Part shown: positions 22,851-34,080 of the stretch, one piece after another
Numbering within the stretch: position 1 is the first letter of the stretch
Layout of the letters: each line of letters starts with the position of its first letter
Assembly (NCBI RefSeq): GCF_018446385.1
Contig: NC_055991.1
Location: 114,795,794-114,859,793, forward strand
Direction: 5' to 3'
From: Zingiber officinale
Taxonomy: Eukaryota > Streptophyta > Magnoliopsida > Zingiberales > Zingiberaceae
DNA length: 64,000 nucleotides
The notes under the pieces: generated by a model
Databases searched by the model: none
The model's input: only the letters and a program-made list of their open reading frames with translations
What the model was told of the DNA's origin: nothing
Made by a program: the position numbers and the translations under genes

Positions 22851-25800
22851 ATTTAGTGGTATCAGAGCCAAGTTATACGATACTTGTTATGTGTTAATTT
22901 TACGATCTTTGTTTTATTATGGATACTTTGAATAATCGATATCGGTTTATTTATCGCGCCAAAGTTTGGCGATATTTATTTGATTTCGTGTGTTGGATTT
23001 TCGATTTATCCGATACCAATTCATTGGTATCGAGCAGGTGTGATACCGCTTGGTATTTTGGACATTTTATACTAGCCCTAGTTGTGAGACAGATTAGTGC
23101 CGTTATTTTCGGTTGCACGGATTTGTCCGTTTCGATTATGTTATGGACTTCGTTTTGGATTTATATGGATTTCCGGTGTTTGTTTTTCTCGTACGGAATT
23201 CGAGGTCAATTTTGGGGAATGGACATGATGGAACATCTCCAGACGGCATATAGGTATGATGTTTAATTTGATAGTTATGACATGTATTAGCACTTTATCT
23301 TTAGTACTTGTCTGGATGTTGTAGCACATATTATATGTGATGGGTTATCCATTGAGCATGATTGACCTTAATAGATATCAAGGATTATTATCTCTAGTGA
23401 TTTTCTTATCATACCATCAGTAGTGTTAGTTTCTGTTACTACTCGTGGGAGGAGGCACGTACCAGCCTCTGCTATTGTTAGCTGGGTAGTGGATGATACC
23501 TACATATTTATGTTGTTTTAGCCAGTGGAGGTTTTATACTCATATCTTTTGGATATTAGGGTACCCGATATGATGAAAAATTGTTCATTTGGGGAGTTAC
23601 CATGTTTGATCATTGTTGAGAATGGTTTGAGGTTGAGGGATATTGTGAGATCAGATATTATGATATGTTGATTTCTAATGATTTATGAGAGTAAATGTTA
23701 TGTGGTTGTTTGATGATCAATTACTAGTTATTTGTTTTGATGATCTATTAGTGGATAACTATTTTGATGATTTATATTTGAGTTGTCATTGATGGTGACA
23801 TAGTGAGTGTCATTTATGATATTCACAGGTTTGATGATTATGGTTGGTGATCAGATTAAAAATTGAGTTCTGGAGAGTTTAGGGTTAAATGTGCCTATGA
23901 GATTTTAATAAATCTGGTTGGTTATGGATAGTTAACAGGATGATAAAATTGATATTTGTTTCATCTGATATTGAACTATGTGGATAAATAATGATTTGAT
24001 GTTTTGAATGCTAACTTACCCTCATGGAGAGTAGAGACTTATTCATCTGATATTAGTGGGCTGATATTTTTGAGGATAAAAAAAAATGAGGGTGTCTTGA
24101 TGATATTGAATTCTAGCTTTTTCTTTTGGGTCGTACACATTTATTCATGTGATATTATGTGGATTGACATTCTCTAGTTTGAGATGATGTATTAGTGTTG
24201 AATTGATCCATGAACTGATTTAGTTATTTGATAATGTAGTATACTATTTGATCGTGGTTTAATATACCTTAGTTGCTTGTGGAGGATTAAGGTATTCTTG
24301 ATTAGTTAGTAGATGAATGATTTGGTTTTGTTGGTTGATCAGTAGAGGATTGTCATACTCTATTCTTAGAGGTTTGAACCTTTAGGTTGTTTGTGCTTAG
24401 TTATGTATCTAGAGCACATTTGAGTACATGCTTTGTACTGACGTGGAAAGGACGGATTCAGCCGTATATCATTGTCGGCTTGGATAGGTTATAGAGGATC
24501 GATGTATCATATTCTATGAAGACTTTGACCGTGGACTGTATATACCTGGTGGGATAACTTAGAGGGTGCATTGGGATATGTGACCCCGCTGGTGTAAGGA
24601 AGTGTAGAGCTAATTGCTTAACACTTATGGGATACAATCGTTACTAGTGTATACTGGGAGAGTACATTTGAATTTATGATGATAAAATTTTTCCCATTGG
24701 ATATAGTCTTGGTAGTGTATGACATTGACTGGTAATGTTATACCACGGTGTGTATATCGTTCTTGTCCGATACCAGTTCCTTTGAACCTAGAGCAGGGTT
24801 GTTACTGGATGATTAGGCTGCTTTATTTTGGGTTGCTTTTGATTGATGTATTCATGCTTGATACATATGCATGAATTTTGTTTAGATATACCGTAACCCA
24901 TGAGTGTTGGTAACATAAGGTTGGTCTCTTTGATTGAGCTGGTATGCTGATTTTGCATGTCTATGTTGCATGTATATCATGATTGTTTTGGGTTGTAGGA
25001 GTCCTGTGGTAGACTGTCCATTTGCAAGTAGTATATGTATCCATGTTCTGATGTGGTTTGAAGGCTCCTTGTGGATTATAGATATGTAGTTCGGAGTATG
25101 TATCCGGAGGTATTATTGAAGATAGCTTGTTGATTAAATCCGAGATGTAGTATAAGTACATCGGTGGTGTTTTGATGGAGGCATTTTGTCGATTTAATCT
25201 GAGTTGTGATATGTACATATGTGTTTGATGTGGTATCTGAGGTATCTTTTTGGATTATGTTTGATATGTGAGTGCACCTGGGTTTAGTATGCTTTATTGG
25301 AAGTATATGTTGGTTATACTCTTGGCATAGGTGAAGATATGTCATGTGAGGGTTGTTTGAGGTGTATTGTTGATTTTACCTACATTGATTTTGCACACGT
25401 GTTCGGTATGTATTGTTGGAGGTATCATACTGAATATACCTGAGTTGTGAGTATGTTTGGTGTATAATAATTGGAGGATTTTGTTGATCATACATATGTT
25501 GTGTGGGCATGTGTGCTAGGTGTATACATTGGTAGCTGTATGATGATTCTACTTATACTGAATGCAGAATGTGGAGTGACTGCATTATGTCATTTGTTGG
25601 ATTAACCCATCAATTAATTTTCCTATCAGTGAATGACCCACTAGGATGCTGATAGAGTTGATGATGGATTTGATTAGTTACTAGGTTGTTATAGCCTAGG
25701 CTAACCACAGTGAATTGTGGTAGAGAGATCTTGTACAGCCTCTAGCTGGATAGTTAGGTGCCTTGGGGTACTTATATATTATTTTGTGGTGGAGCGTTGC

Positions 25801-26110
25801 TCCCACATATCACGGATTGCTGGTAGCGGAGCATTGCTCCTATATTTATTGCAGATACATATTTCAGATTATTTGTGGTGGAGTGTTGCTCCCACATATT
25901 GAGGATTTCTTGTGGTAGAGCGTTGCTCCCACATATGTGGTGTTTCCTGTGATGGAGCGTTGCTCTCACCCTGGAGGATTTATTCTTTGGTGATTTATGT
26001 TATTGATGATCAGATTTTTCGATTTATTATTGGAGATCTTATGAATAGGAATGTCTGTGATACGGACATTATGTGTATTGGTTTTTGCCATATAGGCTTA
26101 CAGTGCCTTA
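22851..26110. other. Degenerate chromovirus interior with short repeats, no recognisable gag
   Basis: Where gag and protease are expected, no conserved motif survives. The plus strand is G+T-rich. Between about 25050 and 25560 a diffuse period of 65-75 bp is visible (GGAGGTAT...TTGAT...ACCTGAG-like units). At 25786-25970 a stem-forming motif GGAGCGTTGCTCC recurs five times. The open frame 22919-23266 has no similarity I can name. Confidence 0.5.
25786..25970 (+). repeat. Five spaced copies of a short inverted-repeat motif
   Basis: GTGGAGCGTTGCTCCCACAT-like units are centred at about 25797, 25834, 25886, 25924 and 25960, spaced 36-52 bp. GGAGC and GCTCC are complementary around GTT or ATT. 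The flanking TGTGG and CCACA extend the stem in three copies. Intervening sequences differ from each other. Confidence 0.7.
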
Positions 26111-26139
26111 GATGTTTTCAGGGACTCGATGGTCCTGGT

Positions 26140-27640
26140 ATGTCGAGGATGTTTGGATAGGTGTCCATTATCTTTGTGGACGATGTTGTGATCTATTACG
26201 GATCCGAGGTGAGTCACGTACACTACTTTGCATAGATCTAGAGATGATTCGACGAGAACATCTATATGTGATTATCAGTAGTGCTGATTTAGTTGTCTCC
26301 TATGAGATGTTTGAGACACACGGTCACCAGTAGGAGTATACCGTGGTTCCACAGGAGATAGAGGTTGTTACCGTTGGGATTAGACAGAATCTGTACAGGA
26401 AGCTCGCAACCTCCTTTGTTTGGCCGATATTTCCGGAGATACGTTGAGGGTTTCTCACGGATTGCTATGTCACTTACACGCCTGACCATGAAAGGCGAGA
26501 AGTTTATTTAGACTGAGGATTTCAAGATCAGCTTCTAGGAGCTGAAGCGGAGACTAGTGTCGGCTTCGATTTTTTGTTTTTACTTTTTGGAGAGGACGGA
26601 TTTGTCCTCTACACCGACGCGTTTCTACAGGGTATGAGTGCTGTTCTGATGCAGCACGGTTGAGTATTCTTATATGCTTCTCGATAGTTGAGGGAGCCTG
26701 AGAAGAAAACACTCAGTTCTTGATCTGGAGTTGGCTGTTATTATTTTTACCCTGAAGATTTGGCGGCAGTACCTGTATGATATTACATTGAGATTCTCAC
26801 TGACCATCGGAGTCTCAAATATCTGTTCACTCAGAAGGAACTTAATCTTCGACCGAGGAGATAGATGGAGTTACTGAAGGATTATGATTGTACCATTAGC
26901 TATCACCTGGGAAAAGCTAATGTGGTTACCGATGCACTTAGCTAGAGGTCCAGAGGGATTTTAGCTTGCCACCGAGTTGTGGTCACAGATTTGATTCAGG
27001 ATTTCTCTGAGTTAGACATTGAGGAGCAGAGCAGGGTATTCTTGTTACCATAGTTGCTCAGTCGTCGATCAGGACGAGAATCCGAGAGACCCAGTTGTTG
27101 AGACCTCATAGAGCTCAACGTGAGGCAAAGTGGTCCATATTATCAGACAGAAGATGTCAGAGGCATAAGACTGCCAGAAGTGTTATGCTGACCGGAGTCG
27201 GAGACCCTTAGAGTTCTCCATTTGCGACCAGGTATTTCTACGAGTTTCACCCACGAAAGGGGTGAAGAGATTGGCCTCAGAGGTAAGCTAGCTCCGCGAT
27301 ACATTGGACCTTTCCAGATCTCGGAAAGGATTGGAGCAGTAGCTTATCGGTTGGCACTATTGCCGTCCTTGGCAGGCGTTCACGTCGTATTTCACGTATC
27401 TACGCTGAGGAGATACGTACCTGATCTGATACATGTGTTGATAGATAATCTCAGTTCTCCTTTCAGCCTGACGTCACCTATGAGGAGGTTCCGGTATGGA
27501 TTCTAGACCGGAAAGAGCGTCAGTTGCGGAACAAGACTATCCGGCTGTTTAAAGTCGGATGGCAGCATCATTCAGACGAGGAGGCTACTTGGGAGCTCGA
27601 AGATACGATCCGAGCTCGATATCCCCACCTTTTCACATGA
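26140..27640 (+). pseudogene. Chromovirus RT-RNase H-integrase remnants with chromodomain
   Basis: A decayed pol read in several frames. An RT trace VDDVVIYYGSE lies near 26175. RNase H traces (LTDHRSLKYLFTQKELNLRP, YHLGKANVVTDALS) lie near 26790-26940. The integrase C-terminal domain is open from 27222 (LRGKLAPRYIGPFQISERIG, VFHVSTLRRYVPD). A chromodomain is read around 27480-27640 in another frame (VPVWILDRKERQLRN, WQHHSDEEATWELED, ARYPHLF, then stop). The chromodomain at the integrase end identifies a chromovirus. Numerous stops and shifts make it dead. Confidence 0.8.
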
Positions 27641-27750
27641 GGTATGTGATTTAGTTTACCGTTCAGCAATTATACTCTATATCTGTTGTTAGTACTTGCT
27701 GATGGTAGATAACGAAATTTGGGGACCAAATTTTTATTAGTGGGGGAGAA

Positions 27751-27883
27751 TGTAAAATACCGAAAATAGGCGATTATGAATAAGGAAATTTTCTGGAATT
27801 TTTGGACATTTTTCGGAAATTTTTCGGAGCTCGTATGGACGAGTTAACGGGGATAAAAACGGGGTCCGGAAAAAGCCTGTTTA
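27751..27883 (+). repeat. Truncated chromovirus 3' LTR (133 bp)
   Basis: Matches 20038-20170 with one visible substitution, then similarity stops abruptly and Tat antisense-ORF sequence (TTGGAAGAGGGC) follows. The preceding AGTGGGGGAGAA is the polypurine tract. Confidence 0.9.
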
Positions 27884-28338
27884 TTGGAAGAGGGCAATTT
27901 ATTAAAGAAAACTAAACCGGGCCGAGCCTGGAACATGTAGGTACCCAGCTCGGACTGCTTAGGGTAATAAAAATAATAGAAGACCTCCGGTCGGAGGGGA
28001 ATGCTGTGGATTTTGAACAAGACAACGACGCCGCATAGGAGGCGGAAAGTGTTAGGGACTAGGCTTCCGAGCGGAATGCCGAAAAAATTACAAACTTCTA
28101 CGATGAAGGGATGGACTGGAAAGCGCAGACCGGCTATGAACTGGTCGCGGAAAACACAGAAAGCTCCGCGCGGCGGTTTTTGTGGCCGAGCGGATGGGGA
28201 GGGTAAGATGATTTCAAAATCAGAGGGGATATAAAAATTTTCCATCAGAATATCGGCGTTGCGCCGATCGAAGCGCGACTCCAGGGTAGTATACCAAGGG
28301 CCGAGGGCTAGGTCCTGGGGCTGAGAGGAACTGGGCAT
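27884..28338 (-). pseudogene. Tat antisense ORF, 5' part ('putative gypsy type transposon' domain)
   Basis: Starts ATG at 28338 (MPSSSQPQDLALGPWYTTLE) on the strand opposite to gag-pol. It contains the conserved block VFRDQFIAGLRFPVHPFIVE, LGSLVPNTFRLLCGVVVLF, YYFYYPKQSELGTYMFQARP and LVFFNKLPSSNK, which I recognise as the plant family annotated as putative gypsy-type transposon protein. The frame is open upstream to 28575, but the MPSSS start fits the family. At 27883 it runs into the truncated chromovirus LTR. The central part of the protein is missing and the coiled-coil end lies at 19243-20037. Confidence 0.8.
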
Positions 28339-28699
28339 TTTCCGAGCGGAGGAACAGGCAAAAGACAAAAGGCAAACGACGAACTGAAGAGGAAGACTGA
28401 CAAAACAGCGACCAAAGAACCCGAACTTGACAAAAAAACACAAGGTTAATGGAGAGGAAAGGAAGGAGAACCTTACAAAGAGATGGAGGATCGAAAGAAC
28501 GACGCTGGAGATCGCTGGCAGATAGAAAAGCAGGGTCGCCGGAGTGCTGGAAACTAGAGAAGAATTGCGGAGCATGCGAGAGCAAAGGTGTGGTGGTGGA
28601 AGAAGACGAAGGCTTTATAGGGTTAAGCCCGAGCGACCTCAGCCGTCGATTGCAGGTCACGGGAACCGAAGCCCGCATCTGGCCGTCAATTTTAAACTA

Positions 28700-29006
28700 A
28701 GGCGGTCCCATCGAAGGTAACGCCGCCGCCGTACGCTGACGGCATCGGGGGTGCTACATGGCGCCGCGACATAGGTCGCATTTAACGAGCGCCCTTATTG
28801 CGCGCAGCGCGCGTGCGCGACCTTAATGGAGGGGATTTGGCGCAAATTCTGAGAAGATCCGAGGAATAATGTCGACTGATGCCATGGCTACCCCCACTGG
28901 GGCCGAGCGGAAGATGATTTCATAGATGTGTCGCTCGGAGTTACCCACAGTCCAGTCAGTTGGACTAATCACCTCCCTCGACTAGACTTGAAGGGGGGGG
29001 GGCAAG
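28700..29006. other. Tat element 3' internal non-coding region and polypurine tract
   Basis: No open frame. Ends GACTAGACTTGAAGGGGGGGG (28984-29001), the polypurine tract that primes plus-strand synthesis, followed by GGCAAG and the 3' LTR. A closely similar end (ACTAGACTTGAAGGGG, minus strand near 48740) marks another Tat-type relic to the right. Confidence 0.7.
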
Positions 29007-29800
29007 TGATCCGGCGGTAAGGACGGGGGACCCCTTTGAGGGGAGTCAATGACACGTAGAGGTCAAAAGTCAAGGGCAATATGAGGTTCGGCCGATCGGG
29101 TAAGGATCGGGTCAACCGGCCGAACGGGTCAAAACAGAATCAAAGACAACCCGGCGGGGAGTCGGGTTTCTGACGCTCCTGGTGAACAAGGTCGCCGGGC
29201 CGAGCGGGTGGCCCTCTCGGCCGAGGCCAAAAGCAGCAATGCTGTGAAGGAACAGTCTCAGCCGAGCACATGACCGGGAATATCCCGAGCGGACCAGTAC
29301 CTGCATCCAGTAGGACATGATGGGACTGCCGAGTGGCTGGGCGCTCGGCGTGGGGAGAGAAAAGACAAAAGGACAAAGGAACATCTTCTAACAACAAGCA
29401 TGTTCGAAGACCAAGCCATGCATAGAGTCCTAGGACAGAAGGTTCTACTGTCCCATCAGAAAAGTGCTCGGACTGTAGCAGTATGGTGTCAGGCAAGCTC
29501 ATACTGAGGTATGGTAAGAGGACACGTATATGCCTCGGTATGTGTGCATAAGCCTTCTCACAGCTCTATATAAGGGTCCTCATACTTCGCCGGAGGTACG
29601 CGATCTCTGATATTAGAAACCACTTCATAGTTTCCTCTTGCCTGACTTGAGCGTCGGAGGGTCGTCGCAGGAAACCCCTTCCCGGCCCGACTTCTTTGCA
29701 GGTTCGCCGGAGCTCCATACGGCTGGTCAGAGATCCACGACATCGATTCGGAGAGCGCCACGTGCCCAGCGTCCATCGATTCAGCGTTCGGACAGGATCA
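29007..29800 (+). repeat. Tat element 3' LTR (794 bp)
   Basis: Direct repeat of 12529-13335. Followed by CCGGT, which corresponds to CTGGT before the 5' LTR (one difference), and then by CACTA-1 sequence. Confidence 0.9.
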
Positions 29801-29831
29801 CCGGTTATTAGAACCACCCCTATAGGTTCCT

Positions 29832-29860
29832 TTTAGAAGCGGTTTAGAACCGCTTCTAAA
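29832..29860. repeat. CACTA-1 subterminal inverted repeat
   Basis: TTTAGAAGCGGTT and its exact reverse complement are separated by TAG, giving 13-bp arms. Variants of GAAGCGGTT also occur at the left end (12390-12420). This is the palindromic subterminal repeat style expected of CACTA elements. Confidence 0.8.
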
Positions 29861-30349
29861 GGTTACATATGACCGCACCTAAAGGGTAGATACGAGATTA
29901 ATAAAAAAATATGCTCGCATCTCATATTATTTTCACAATTCCGGCAAACCTTTTTATTTCGGCGAGCCTCTTTGTTCCAGCGACCTTCTCTTTTCTATCG
30001 ACCATCTATGTTCCAGCGATCCTCTCTATTATAGCGACACATCAGATTAATTGCACCCTAGCATCATCCTTCGACATCCACATCATAAATCGCCTTTGAT
30101 TTTGTTTCTCGAGGTAATTTCTTGGTTTAGTTTTCGTATGGTGACAATGTTTTTATATGTTAATGGTGATAAAAATTATAATCGATTAGCGTTTAATTTG
30201 TGTTGGCCGGTAGATTTGTAAATTTTTCCAACGAACCCCTTAATTTGATTTGTCTTTTTCTACAAGTTATCCGTATTATTTTTCAAGTTTATTATTGTAG
30301 TTTGCTTACAACGTGTCTATGATGCTAAACTTCATTTTTATATTTAGGA

Positions 30350-30353
<4 letters not shown>

Positions 30354-30406
<53 letters not shown>
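30354..30406. repeat. (TA)n microsatellite
   Basis: About 26 uninterrupted TA units in the 5' flank of the transposase gene. The open frame across it (tyrosine-isoleucine run) is an artefact of the repeat. Confidence 0.98.
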
Positions 30407-30409
<3 letters not shown>

Positions 30410-30508
30410 TGTTGAATTCTTGGAAATTTTATCTACGAAGTTTCTTTAATTTTGATAAATCTTGCTTCAATGTTTTAACTTTTATAAATTATTGAACAAC
30501 ATCAAATT

Positions 30509-33500
30509 ATGCAGAAGCAATGGATGGCTGCGCCACATGGCAGTCTTGAGTATCGGGTGGGAATCCTATATTTTTTACGTTATGCATTTGGTGATGCGGC
30601 TCCATATGTCACGAGACCATGTCCTTGTTGCAAATGCATAAATTCATTGAGTCATGATCGTGAGACAGTACACGAACATCTGATGATAAATGGTATCTTA
30701 CAAGATTATCGCATCTAGAATTTTCATAGAGAAAAATTAATTGTACAAGATCATGATAACAAAGAACTTCATTATTCAGTGCAACAAGTTTCTGAAGTAA
30801 CTAGCCATGAACCGATGGTACAAGAAATGCTGCATGATGCATTTGGAATTCATAAAGGATCTACAAGTAATGAAAATTACATTGGAGCATCAACAAGTCA
30901 TACACCGATGGAGTCTAATGTTAAAGATTTCTATCGACTAATTGAGGAAGGGAAACAGCAGCTATATACCGGATGCACAGAGTTTTCTAAACTATCATTC
31001 CTTGTTGAGTTATTTCAACTGAAAGTGAATGGAAAATGGAGTGATAAGTCATTTACAGCATTGTTGGACTTCCTTCGTCGAGTACTTCCATCTGAAGCTC
31101 AAATGCCTAAGTCGTTTTATGAAGCAAAGAAATTAATTTCTAGTTTAGGCCTTCATTATGAAAAAATACATGCTTGTCCAAATGATTGCATGATTTATTG
31201 GGGGGGGAAATGAGAATGAACAGGCTTGGAAAGTGTGCAACCTTCCAAGATGGAAAAATTTGTAGAAATCATCAAGGAGATCGTATAAAGGTGGAAAAAA
31301 ACGTCTCGAGGTTAAAATTCCAGCCAAAGTCTTTTGGTATTTTCCATTGAAATCAAGATTGCAACGGTTATTCATGTCATCTAAGACGTCTGAAAATATG
31401 CAGTGGCATTTCAAAAAACGTGTTTCAAATGGAAATCTAAGGCATCCAGCTGATTCTCGAGCATGGAAGGAATTTGATGAACGTCATTATGAATTTGCGT
31501 CTGATCCTAGAAACGTACGCTTGGGACTCGCCGCTGATGGGTTTAATCCATTTAAAAATCAAAGCACTTCACATAGTACTTGGCCTATTGTCCTGATGCC
31601 TTATAATTTGCCGCCTTGGGAATGCATAAAGCCTTATTCTATTATTTTATCCACCCTTATTCCAAGTCCAAAAGCACCTGGCAATGATATTGATGTATAT
31701 TTGCGCCCCCTATTGGCTGAATTGAAAGATTTATGGGAAAATGGAATTGCCACATTTGATGCTTGTGACAAAAAAATGTTTCAACTGCGGGCTGCATTAC
31801 TTTGGACAGTTAGTGATTTTCCTTGTTTGGGTTGTTTGTCTGGATGGAATACATATGCCAAGAATGCATGCCCAACTTGTGCTGATAATACAGATGCAGT
31901 GTACCTAAAACATGGCAAAAAGTGGTCATTCAGAGGGCATCGTCGTTTTCTACCACCAAATTCAGAAATGCGAACAATGCCAAGTTATGGCAAACCAGAG
32001 CTACGTGAGTTAGATTTGGCACCACTGTCGGGATCTAATGTTCTACGAATGACCTTAAACAAGAATGTGATTTTTGGTAAGAGTAATGCATCAAAACCAA
32101 ATGTGAGAATAAAAACAGGATCAATTGAACAAATGTGGAGAAAACAAAGTATATTTTTTAGCCTTCCATATTGGGAATTTAATTTGATCCGACATAATTT
32201 GGACCCTATGCATATTGAAAAAAATGTTTGCGACAACATTGTTGGAACACTTTTAGATGATGCCAACAAGAGCAAAGATAATTACGCAGCACGTAGAGAT
32301 TTAAAGAATTAGGGTATTATGAAACAATTATGGCCTCGGGCACAATCAGATGGTAGAGAGTATTTGCCACCTGCATGTTACGCTATGTCTAAAGATGAAA
32401 AAAAGATATTTTGTTCTGTATTAAAAGATATTCGTGTTCCTGATGGTATGTCATCTGATATCTCAAAGTGTGTGGATGTTGGACATTGTAGGATTATGGG
32501 CTTGAAAAGCCATGATTGTCATATTATGATGGAACAATTCCTTCCAATTGCTCTTCGTCGCGTGTTGTCAAAAAAGGTAACTGCTCCACTTATTATTTTG
32601 TGTGAATATTTTAGAACAGTGTGTGCAAAGATCCTACAAGAAGAAGAATTACAGAAGGCTGAAGAAGGAGTTATTTTGGTTTTATGTCAATTAGAGAGAA
32701 TATTTCCACCATCTTTTTTCATAATAATGGTTCATTTGGTGGTACATTTAGCGTATGAAGCAAGAATTGCTGGGCCTGTACATTATCGATGGATGTACCC
32801 AATAGAAAGATATCTAGGGAAACTTAAAAATTTTGTTAGAAATAAAGCACGACCATAGGCCAACATTGCAGAGGCATATTTAGTAGATGAATGCGTTGTG
32901 TTCTGTTCTCGTTATGTAGATGGTAACATCTCATTAAACAATCCTGGAACACGACATAAAGAGAGACCAAATGATGAGTTTCCCACACTACCGATGTTTC
33001 CACATATAGGGCGACCAACAAAAGGGCTTCAAGTAGTTACCTTGGATGACAAAACTCTAACTCAAGCTCATAGATATATTCTCTCTAATTGTACAGTGTT
33101 GCAACCATATCATGAGTAAGTATTACTATTTTTTATTTTTTTTGCATAATGTTTTATTATTTTATGATCAATCATTTTTTCTAATTATATATTAATGTTG
33201 ATATTGAACAGTGAAATAAAAAATGAACTGAAGAGAAGACATAGATATGACCAACGCCCAAGTAATTCTCAGTTGGATGACATGGTTAGAATGCAATTTC
33301 CAGAATGGTTTGCAAGACGAGTAAGTAATATATGTGATTTATTTGATATTATAAATTTTTAATAAATATACTTGTTAATTTTTTTACTGTAAAAAATTAT
33401 ATGTGTACCTTACAAGTTGATCGAGTAAATGAACGAATCGATGACTTAGATCTTAGGGTGCTTTCGCGTGGTCCAAATCCAGTAGCATTTAGTTATTATG

Positions 33501-34080
33501 GGTTCAACATAAATGGGTTTGCATTTCGCACGGTGGAATCTGAAAAAAAAACAAAAAGGCACAGAATAGCGGAGTTATGGTGCAGGCGATGCATGATAAT
33601 GATGATCATGAGTCAATCTATTATGGTCGACTAACTGATATCATCTCAATTGATTATGGTGGTCGTGGACGAATTGTTCTTTTTCAATGCGATTGGGTTA
33701 ACATTGCTACAGGTTTCAAAATTGATCCATTTGGATTTTCAATGCTAAATTTTTCACACTTGATACATACAGGAAAATGTGAGGAACATGAACCTTTTAT
33801 TTTGGCTACGCAAGCTCAAATGGTTTATTATGTTCGTGATCCAAAGGAGGAGGATTGGTATTGTGCCATTCGTCACACACCAAGAGATACATACAACATG
33901 GGCAATGAAGATGATATGGATATGATGCATTCTATTCATAATAATTTTTCTAATATGGAATCGATTTTAGGTGATGTAAATAGAGTAGATGTTGAATTAA
34001 TTAGAACTGATGTAGAGGGCTCAATAGTTGATGTTCTTCCAGTTGTGAACAATGAAACAGATAATGAAAGCTTTAGTTGA
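30509..34080 (+). pseudogene. CACTA TNP2-like transposase, multi-exon, broken
   Basis: Transposase of CACTA-1. An N-terminal transposase-associated finger domain is open 30509-30718 (MQKQWMAAPHGSLEYRVGI, RPCPCCKC, HEHLMINGI). It is followed by ACPNDCMIYW (near 31190) and the core TNP2 domain 31347-32312 (LRHPADSRAWKEFDERHYEF, DPRNVRLGLAADGFNPF, STWPIVLMPYNLPPW, PGNDIDVYLRPLLAELKDLW, HNLDPMHIEKNVCDNI). A DUF4218-like part spans 32319-32858 (LKSHDCHIMMEQFLPIALR) and a DUF4216-like part lies near 33640-33850 (YYGRLTDIISIDYGG, FKIDPFGFSMLNF). Introns with GT/AG ends are visible at 33116-33211 and from 33321. Breaks are TAG at 30716, a frameshift in a G run near 31201-31207, a stop near 31264, TAG at 32310 and 32856, and a frameshift near 33560. 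Confidence 0.85.

Larger units (their letters stand above)
20038..27883 (+). mobile_element. Tekay/Del-type chromovirus (Ty3/gypsy), 3' LTR truncated
   Basis: The 5' LTR spans 20038-22850, with a primer-binding site TGGTATCAGAGCCAAG at 22857. Degenerate pol remains lie at about 26140-27640, ending in a chromodomain. A polypurine tract AGTGGGGGAGAA lies at 27739-27750. Only the first 133 bp of the 3' LTR remain (27751-27883, matching 20038-20170). The flanks (AACGC left, TTGGA right) do not match, and the middle of the Tat antisense ORF is missing at the right junction. A deletion has therefore removed the rest of the 3' LTR together with neighbouring Tat sequence. Confidence 0.85.
12529..29800 (+). 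mobile_element. Tat-lineage Ty3/gypsy retrotransposon, both LTRs, inactive
   Basis: LTRs at 12529-13335 and 29007-29800 start TGATCCGGCGG and end GACAGGATCA. Flanking 5-mers are CTGGT (left) and CCGGT (right), a target duplication with one difference. Inside are a primer-binding site, gag, protease-RT-RNase H-integrase in one broken frame, a five-copy 65-bp tandem repeat, and an antisense ORF typical of the Tat lineage. A polypurine tract GAAGGGGGGGG precedes the 3' LTR. A Tekay/Del element (20038-27883) lies inside the antisense ORF. Without that insertion the element is about 9.4 kb. Confidence 0.9.

Noticed and set aside
30313..30495. Open frame with an alternating Tyr-Ile run
   Set aside because: It is the (TA)n microsatellite translated.
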